Part shown: one piece after another, positions 56,501 to 64,000 of the stretch
Position numbering within the stretch: position 1 is the first letter of the stretch
How the letters are laid out: each line of letters begins with the position of its first letter
NCBI GenBank assembly: GCA_973895155.1
Contig: OZ316898.1
Location: 6,014,001 to 6,078,000, forward strand
Reading direction: 5' to 3'
Source: Marsupella aquatica
Taxonomy: Eukaryota > Marchantiophyta
Length of the DNA: 64,000 nt
Program-made: the position numbers and the translations under genes
The notes under the pieces: model-generated
Told to the model about the DNA's origin: nothing
Database searches by the model: none
What the model saw: the letters and a program-made list of their open reading frames with translations, nothing else

Positions 56501-59500
56501 GACTCAGTTGTGGAAGGATAGGGTCATTATCTTCTGACAGGAGTGTGGACCCTGCTTCTCTACCCTCAGAAGTGCAATGGATCAATTCACTGCCTCCATC
56601 TCTTTCCACAAGATCATCGTTGGGTGAAGCTGGAAGACCACACACTAGCCAAGAGGATAAATATGATCGTCACAGTACGTTTGAGGCTAAATTAGTACCC
56701 GATTATGCAGCCTCCTTTAATTGTCCGTCCCCATGTTCCTCAGTCAACAGATCTCTGGATGATTCAGAAAGGCGTTCCAGCTGGGCTCGTCCATGTACGG
56801 ATTGCCTAAGTAAGTATGGGCACCAAGAGACCTGCGTTCAGTGTGCCAATGGTATGCATGACTGGAAACATTCTGCGGCTCCAGGGTGCGTCCCATCACG
56901 GATGACGCATAATACCTCCTTCCCAGCTCAATGCCAGTCTTTGCTCCTGAATTCTCGACCGAACTCTTGTCTCAGTAATACATCGCAGCCCAGCACACAA
57001 TGTCGATGCGATGCTTGTTATCTTAGCTGCCGATTTTCCCCCCCTGTCTTGCTAAGCTGCCATCATCCTCCCTGCATAAATGCCGTGCACAACCACAGAC
57101 AATGCCACTTTCCTGGGCGTTCTCAATTTGTTCCAGTTTCATCCGATCAACCTGTTAAGTCCCAAAATACAAGTACAACTGCCATATATGGACAAAACGT
57201 TCAATGTCCTAAACAAGACACTCTACCTCCATACATTCCTCTGCAAGTCATACAGCCGACTGGAATTTGCAGGCCATTGTCCCAATATTCTGAGGAAACT
57301 GTCTTGCCACATGAGCGGCACCAGTTTGCAGACAAAGACAGGGTGACACACGATGATCAGGTTGGTGGACAACCTAGAAGCAGCAGAACGAAGGAAACAA
57401 ACAGAGAACAAGGATTGGTCTGGCTCTCTCCGGAGGAATTGAACCTTATACAGCAACTGAGGCTCTCGGGAGAGAAGGTAACTTATTGCTATCCGTTTTA
57501 CTATATTCTTGTGTATTGCTATTTACATATCCTGTCATGCATCTCAATAGCGTCAGAATTTTCAACGACGGGTCACGAAGTCGTGGTTGTTTTGAGGGCA
57601 CTCCCCAGGGTGGGACTTTTGAGATGAAAACTAAATAGAAAGTTTAGCTAAGTAGGTTTCTAAGTGAAAACTTGAGCTTTTCTAAGATCCCACTGTCCTT
57701 GGAAGAAGAACAACGATTTTGAAGATCACAAACATTTTGCTTGACTTTCCAAAGACGAAGAATGAATGTTGCTATATCTTAGTCACCATTGATAAATCTC
57801 GTGATTTTAGCAATCTTTCTTCCGTTTTGAGCCATCATTGGGGTTCCAGAGGCAATCAGTCTTTGGCGAGTGAGTAGAGAACAGCTGGACTTGTATTGCT
57901 TCTGTATGGTGGCTTTTGTAAAATCCCTTCGCCCGGGGCCCTAAAGACTTAAAATGCATCCATTATCACAAGCTGGGGCCAGAACGCTGACAAGGCCTTA
58001 GAACCTCAGTGCTACAAGCAAATAGGACAAAGATAGCTTCAAACCCTTCAGCATGAAACCACTGTCCTTCATAGGAACAGAAAAATTGTAGTCCTTTTTC
58101 TTCCGCTGGAATCCACCATGCCAACAAGGTTGATATGATTTAAAAACACTCTTCCAGAAAATGTCCATTAACCATTTCACTTCTGGCCTGCAAGTTCCAG
58201 AAAATTTTAGCATCTGTTTAGCAGAGTCCTCAGTCGAGGATAAAATGTAGATGTCTCCTTGCCATACTCTTGTCTTTGGGTCTTAGGTCTAACCTGTTTC
58301 ATCAGCTATTTTACGGCTCTTAATCCTGTCTTTTACCATAACTCGGGATCCGTGGACTTGTTTTATTCCATTCGTCCAAGACTAGTGATTAGCTCAGAGT
58401 TTTGCAGGGCTCACTCAGAGAGATATACATTTAAACTACTAGGTGTTAAGGCCGTTGCATTTTATGATAGTGATCCTGAACTTGCTAATTACTCATTGTT
58501 AGAGTTTTTGGCACTACAGACTGCCCATGAAGCTCGACCCAAAAGAATGACAGTTCTCATGCGCAGAAGAAAATAGACTCAAACTGGAGACTAAGAGCAG
58601 AACAAGTGAACATATCTAAGGCTGCTGGTGAACATAAACTAGTGGCTATTAGGGAGAAACAGAGGTTTTTGGTACGTTTCATTTGCTCAGACCTGCCATC
58701 CTGTGTCTGTCCCAAGGTCCGTCTGTCAACCCTCAAGTTTCCGTCTCTTGGCATCCTCTCGGGCAGGGCCTTTTGAGTTCAAGGCAGCCGGATGCCTGAC
58801 GATTTGCAAAAAGCGTTATTCTTGGGGTTTGGGATGTCGTCCATCCTAAACATGCAATTAGAGGTTCATGTTTCCCTGGTTGTTAGTTCAACCCAGATAT
58901 GCTTGTGGATGACACACTTATACCGACCATCAAAGTCTCGTGCACAACTGCACCAGAATCCTCCCCTCTCTAAAACCGCACACAGTTGGGTCGGTTAACC
59001 ACAGATTTGCATGAGTAATTGGGGACGTGTGGACTGTGCGAGGTTTGAAAACTCGGGAATCACTCAAGTGTGGAGAAGGCTGAATGTTTTCGCCGCGTAA
59101 TATCTGTATAATGTAACCTTTGTTTGTCCCTTTCCAACGAGCAGGCTATGGCAATATGTAGGCACGATGCAGCAGCATGCATCCAGAGATATTGGAGAAA
59201 ATATTTGGAGAAGAATTCGGAGGACCTGAAGGTGGAGCGTGAACACCAGGCCCCAGTCTCGAGCCTCCTCACTGAGTATCAAATGTGGCATGATCACTCA
59301 CAATACTGTAAACTTCGTCAGGTTGTATCATCTCAACAACTATGCGGCTATTCTCCCAAGGTGCCTATCACCCAAACAGTTGTGATCTGTAATGCAAAGT
59401 AATGAGAGGATATGGTGCTATCCAAGACTGAATATTTGTAGGCCCTATAGGTGATACGTTGGTCCCTTACTTCTGTAGGTTTATATAGACCTGTCATACC

Positions 59501-62500
59501 CAAGAAGCAAGCATCTATTCAAATGGATTTCTGAGGATCTACACTCACTAAACGTAGACTCGCTTCTTATTTTTCAAGGTTATCCCTTCTGCGCCTGCCT
59601 TCTCCGGTTATAATCGGGTTGAGATATGTTTCTTCAAAATTTAGAGCAGACGGCAAGTCTAATTGAGCATGCCCTCTTTCTTGCAATGCTTTTTGCAGGA
59701 ATTAAGTCAAGAAAATTTAGTGAGGACGGTGTATAGAACAATGCAAAACGCTGCAAGAATAATTCAACGTGCGTGGCGATCGGTATTAAGAAATCGAAAG
59801 GAGAAAACGCTGGCGCGAAGAGAATTGCCCAAGGATTTGAAGGTCTCCCTCATCAGGTTTTTTTGAAGTGTATTCTTGTAGAAGGACTTTGAACTTGAAT
59901 ATACTGTAAAACAGTCACTATTCTATCTCTGACTATTTTCCAGCGGCAAGTGGACTTCAAGATCTTCACTGGATGACTCACATTGATCTGACAGTTATGG
60001 ATGACAACTGATGCCTCGACTTCGTATTGCACAGAACTTTTATGACATTATAAAGGGCAGGCAAGCGGCAAGTGGTCGACTTGCTCCTTCATTTGGTGAG
60101 CATGAAATATATTGCAGCTACATGATCCATTTATCTTTAGGAACCAGTTTTGTATTCTGAAGTTGCAGTTGTCTTTGCCAAATGTGCTGGTACCCAAAAA
60201 AATTTCAAAAAAAAACGCTTCCTAGCCTCGGTTTTCATCGAAGAGTCACAAAACTGGCTGCAGAGTTATTTGCAAAGTCTGTCGAACGAATCCAGGCAGC
60301 AACAGAAGGTGCTCGAGTGAGACGGCGACTCAAGTCACACAGGCTTCAGACCATCATAATGGAGATAAAGGTATGGATTCATTTCATCTGCAGGTTCTGG
60401 TCGCTAATTGAGTTAAGTGTGGGTTCCTCAGGTACTCAAAGCTCTTTACTCACTTTTAATGGATATTACATTTGTGTACTTTCTGTCCGTCCCAAGCCCA
60501 ATTTTTGTCTCTTCACTTGAGTTCTATTATTGTTTCCTACTCCACACTTAGTCGTGCAAGTAGCTTCCGTATGTAAGACTCGCGCATAGAACAGAAATGC
60601 TGCGCCTTACTACACTGTATAAATCAGCATTTGCAGATTGCAGGATTAGCCAAGGTAACAAATGAACTGTTTACATGAAATGTATTTCAATCACTCATCC
60701 CAGAAAAGCGTTGGAAGGTTATCTGTCTGCACGATTATTTCTAAATATCTCAAGAGTTACGTTCATATCTTAAAAGTTAGTATGCCAAGAACGTTCTAAG
60801 TTTTTTCACCGCTGTGCAGGAAATTAGGATGCTTTTATCGGAGATGTCTCAAGAGGAAAATTGCAATTCAACTCCTTTTCTCTTTCCACAACTCTGTAAT
60901 CAATTACGACAGAAGATTTTGCAACTACATGCAGCACTGAATGGTAAAATGAGCATTCCGAGGTTTTTATTTCAGAGTTTTTTGAACCTAGACTTGAGGC
61001 GTCCATAAGTAATTTCTACAGTCTACAACCTAGTAGTATTAACAGACACTGTTGAAAGAGAGTCAGCTACTTCTACGTTACTTCCCTTAGACTAACGAAG
61101 TTGTGATATGCTAGAATATTATTTCTATCCAATGAGGTCTTCTGGTGTTTGTAGGGAAGCAAATGGAAGCTCGGTTTCTACTGAGAAGGTGTCCAGCCAC
61201 GCCACTGATGCTGCATTCATCAAGGTCAATGTCACCAAAGCCAATCTATCTGATGCCTAACCAGAAGTCAGTGGACCAAGCTCTTGCAAAACTTTCATCA
61301 GGTGTTGTAGGAGGAAGAAAATTCTATGCTCCGCCTTTGACAAACCCGGCATCTGTTGTTTCTGACAATCGGATTGCACGTAGTGATGCATCGAAAATAC
61401 AGTCAGCAGTCCCTTCAGAACAGAAGTTGATCCACACTCAGTCATTTGTGCCCCTAATACAAGGCTCAAAAGGCAATACAACAGAGTTACAGAACACAAG
61501 CTCAGATCCACCAGATAGTGCAGATACCCAAAACAGCGCGAAGCTGCTGCAGTGGTACTTTTTAGGCCAGGGAACTCCATCTAAGCGCACTGCAGGGCAG
61601 GGAACACTCACAGATTTTAGTAGGGGACACGACGCAATTGTAAAGAAGGGGATAATAGAGACCTTAGACCCCAGCCAGAAAAACTGTGACCCCAGCTTTT
61701 CCAGTCCGAAAGTTTCCCCAAAATTAAAGGGTCCAGAGTATAATTTTAACAAGAGCTTTGATGATCAACCACTGCCGGTACCACAAAGGAGCAAGATACA
61801 GGAAATGCCGTTCGAAGAAATGGTTGTTGGGGGCAGCAATGCAAGTATGTATTTGACAGAGTATGCACCAAGCACAGATTCGATTGATAAGCCAAAACGC
61901 CCATTTTTGAAGCGCAAGTCAAGAGTGATGCCTCCTCAAAAGCTTGACTGGTCTAAGGTCAGTACAAAGTCTGGAAAAGAATTTTCGTCTTCACATTGAA
62001 TTTCAAGAATAATCTGAATTTCTATGTCCAGAATTGATTGACTTTTAGTACTTGTCTAGGAATAAGTCCTTGGCTATAATAGGTGCTGTTAAGGTGGAAA
62101 CATCCGTTGCCACTATCAAGCAGAGTCCTCAAATTGATTCAACCTGATACCGGTGTCGTAGCATGTTCCGTTGACTGCAAACATGTTACCATCGTAATGT
62201 AGCATGTTCGGTTGACTGCAAGCATGTTAGTATGCTAAAAAGATACTCTCTATGCGGCTTTACAGGTAAAGCCGATGGTGAGCTCTCGCTTGGAGCCTGA
62301 ACTGAAGACCAAACTTTCCTTGTGTAAGGGATCCTCCAAAGAACCCAGCAAGAACAATTCAAAGAAGAAGAAGGTATCGCTCCCTTTTTTCCTAGGATGA
62401 TTTACTGGATCTATGACGTAATGCCCGTAGAATAATTGATCTTTATCGCAGGGGAGACATCAAACGTCCATCTTCATGTTCATGTTCACAAAAGACAAGA

Positions 62501-63444
62501 CATGAGAAGCCTCTAAAGACGCACCCGTTTCCTTTTCACTTGAGGAGTCCAGCACAAAAAATATAGTCGAACACATTCGTTCTCTTTGAAATTATGTATC
62601 TTACTTTGATTTACTCACTTGTTCTTCCTTGTTCTCCCTGCTCTTCATGATTAACATCAATGCGAAGTCAGAACTTTGATTGTGATTTCTTGACTTGCAG
62701 GCAAACTATAGCAACGTAAAAAGCCGGCTGTTCAGCTATGAGGAAAATGTGAGCCCAAGCGATTCCGCGGACGGAACATGCTTGCAAATAGAGACAAATG
62801 AAGCTGGCTATCCACCCATGGTAAGGGGTGGATGCAGGGAATCAAGGGGATCCGAAACTGGTCGAAATTCAGGAGTCCTAGTAAACCGCCAAAGAGCAGC
62901 TAGTCCTGATCTAATGCATCTACGACGCATGGCAGATGCAGATAGACATTGTTCCCAACATACGATGCAGGAGGCACAAAGTGGGGCAACTTATAGCTCT
63001 CATTTCAATTCTGCAAGATATCTCCACAAACTTGAGAATTCAGAGGGAACATCCAAGGATACCTTGGTAGGCTCATGCCAACAGAGGACACAAAGAATTA
63101 GATTGCGAATTGTACCCAGGTCCAAAGAGAACGAAGTCGGTGATTTATTTGTGCAAGACGAGATGCCGGAGATGTGGGAAGACCAAAGCCCTTCTGCTCA
63201 TGGCAAAGGAAAGAGGCAGCAAAGTCATTCTCACAGGTACGCAATCTATCAAGAGCAAGATGCCAGATATTCAAGTAGGGTTACTGACACCACTAGCCCG
63301 GACTGTGCAGAAGAGGACAGAAATGCCACTGGAAGAGCTTCAAGAAAGGTTTGCGCCCTGCTTCTCATCCATCCATTTAACTTCCTTACCACGTTTCTCC
63401 GCCACAATCGTATGATCTGCCGTAGTACCACAGACGTCCATTGA
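50554..63444 (+). CDS. Very large IQ-motif (calmodulin-binding) protein, family unknown
   Basis: The first coding exon runs from 50554 to 57477 (2308 codons) and encodes a low-complexity, Ser/Glu/Lys-rich, probably disordered sequence. It holds two basic Trp-containing patches (WVKGFKKKTGEKVSYFESWL and NGWLLQHPLWKRVAKHK) and a Cys-rich stretch near its end. Later exons that join in phase: 59145-59231, 59699-59842, 60820-60943, 61155-61957, 62266-62373 and 62701 onward. IQ motifs: AACIQRYWRKYLE (59176), ARIIQRAWRSVLRNR (59755) and a weaker VERIQAATEGARVRRRL (60283). An exon ending at 60370 carries the third, but its 5' boundary is unclear. The frame ends at TGA 63442-63444, though a donor-like site at 63349 leaves the last exon open to doubt. 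ATG 50554 is the first in frame. The probable role is a calmodulin-binding scaffold; this is inference from the IQ motifs alone. Confidence 0.7.
57478..59144 (+). other. Large intron (1667 bp) of the IQ-motif gene
   Basis: GT donor after GAGAAG at 57477; AG acceptor at 59143-59144. The reading frame runs on into the intron to 57627, then stops. Inside is a 105-codon plus-strand frame (58259-58576) of no recognised family. Confidence 0.6.
62158..62238 (+). repeat. 41-bp tandem duplication within an intron
   Basis: gtagcatgttc(c/g)gttgac is repeated at 62158 and 62199 with the following tgcaa(a/g)catgtta, two near-identical units just before the exon at 62266. Confidence 0.85.
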
Positions 63445-64000
63445 AAGGCCATAACAAATTAAATTCAATGAAAAACCGCAACGCGCCAGTGAGTAGGAAC
63501 AGATGGGACATTACAGTCCTACAGAACTGAATAGACAGCCCTCGAAACAGATAAACATCTCAGATTGAAATGTATGACGAGGTCTAAGCCTAATAATAAA
63601 CGGATCGCAACGTAAGAAAATCTTCTCATAAAATACAGATAACGAAGGCATGCTTCCATCTTCAGAAGACCTAGATATCAATGAACCACCGACGAATGGT
63701 AAAGTAGACAATTTCACTTCTGAGACGTTGGACTTGACTGGTACTTAATGACGTCCTCCAGAAAACACAAGAAGCATTGAGACATGAAGTGTACAAGTAC
63801 TTCGAAACAAAGTGAATTAATTTCAAGTCAACATTCATTCGGACAGCGGAGAAGCTCTCAGCTACCAACTCAAAATAAAGGCAGCACGGAATGGTGAATG
63901 TTCCCTAAGCAGAATTCTCGAATTTCATTCGATCAGTGATAGGACAATGAATATGGTGAGACATAGATCAATGTACAATAATGGGACTTACATAAATACA
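63445..64000. other. 3' flank of the IQ-motif gene
   Basis: Probably 3' untranslated and intergenic DNA. Minus-strand open frames of 65-68 codons overlap here but have no recognisable motif. Confidence 0.4.

Noticed and set aside
62454-62564. Extra exon of the IQ gene after the acceptor at 62450
   Set aside because: Its best protein-like frame does not agree in phase with the exon ending at 62373, whereas the exon at 62701 does.
63110-63415. Alternative frame with CxxC-like CKTRCRRCGKT as a zinc ribbon
   Set aside because: It overlaps the in-phase last exon of the IQ gene, and a single CxxC-like match is not enough.

Overview
This is eukaryotic nuclear DNA from a land plant. The genes have GT-AG introns, and the host genes are plant types: a plastid-targeted DUF3119 protein, a plant guanylyl-cyclase/GUCD1-like protein and an LRR receptor kinase. 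There is also a plant CACTA (En/Spm) transposon. The short introns and the intronless receptor kinase would suit a bryophyte or another non-flowering plant, but the window does not prove a lineage. I saw no rRNA, tRNA, CRISPR array or operon structure by eye.

Layout. 1-4429 is gene-poor DNA with a long imperfect hairpin (1343-1906). 4430-28950 is one 24.5-kb CACTA element. Its ends match in inverted orientation (CACTAGTRGAAAAT...), it is flanked by the 3-bp duplication GGA/GGA, and both ends carry subterminal arrays of TGAC-type repeats. It appears to lie between the arms of an older inverted repeat (about 3900-4195 and 29478-29790). Inside it, left to right, are: a gene (6789-10847) with a ParB-like N-terminal domain and a C-terminal bacterial-type N4/N6 DNA-methyltransferase-like domain; an EDM2-like PHD-finger gene (12150-12998); a 149-codon ORF split by a 342-bp MITE (13220-14013); a nested LTR-like element with a decayed minus-strand plant-transposon ORF (14798-20857); a decayed TNP2-type transposase (21194-24780); and a second CACTA gene of the TNPA/Transposase_24 kind (about 24950-27962).

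The most unusual signal is a 15-bp hyphenated palindrome, TAGCGC-NNN-GCGCTA. It occurs 11 times between 5917 and 11251, always in introns or flanks of the ParB/methyltransferase-like gene. I saw no other good copy in the window. A plausible but unproven reading is a transposon that carries a chromatin and DNA-modification cargo (methyltransferase-like plus EDM2-like reader) together with its own cis sites, perhaps against host silencing. In this copy the methyltransferase-like gene and the transposase both carry stops and frameshifts, so this copy is probably a fossil.

30904-34548 and 35155-37660 are two intact plus-strand host genes whose exon phases I could join completely. They encode DUF3119 (211 aa) and GUCD1-like (283 aa) proteins. 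38541-41639 is a single-exon LRR receptor kinase on the minus strand. 41.6-50.5 kb is noncoding with several repeats and a long pyrimidine-rich tract. 50554-63444 is a large multi-exon gene with a 6.9-kb first coding exon, followed by short exons carrying calmodulin-binding IQ motifs. Its family is not recognised.
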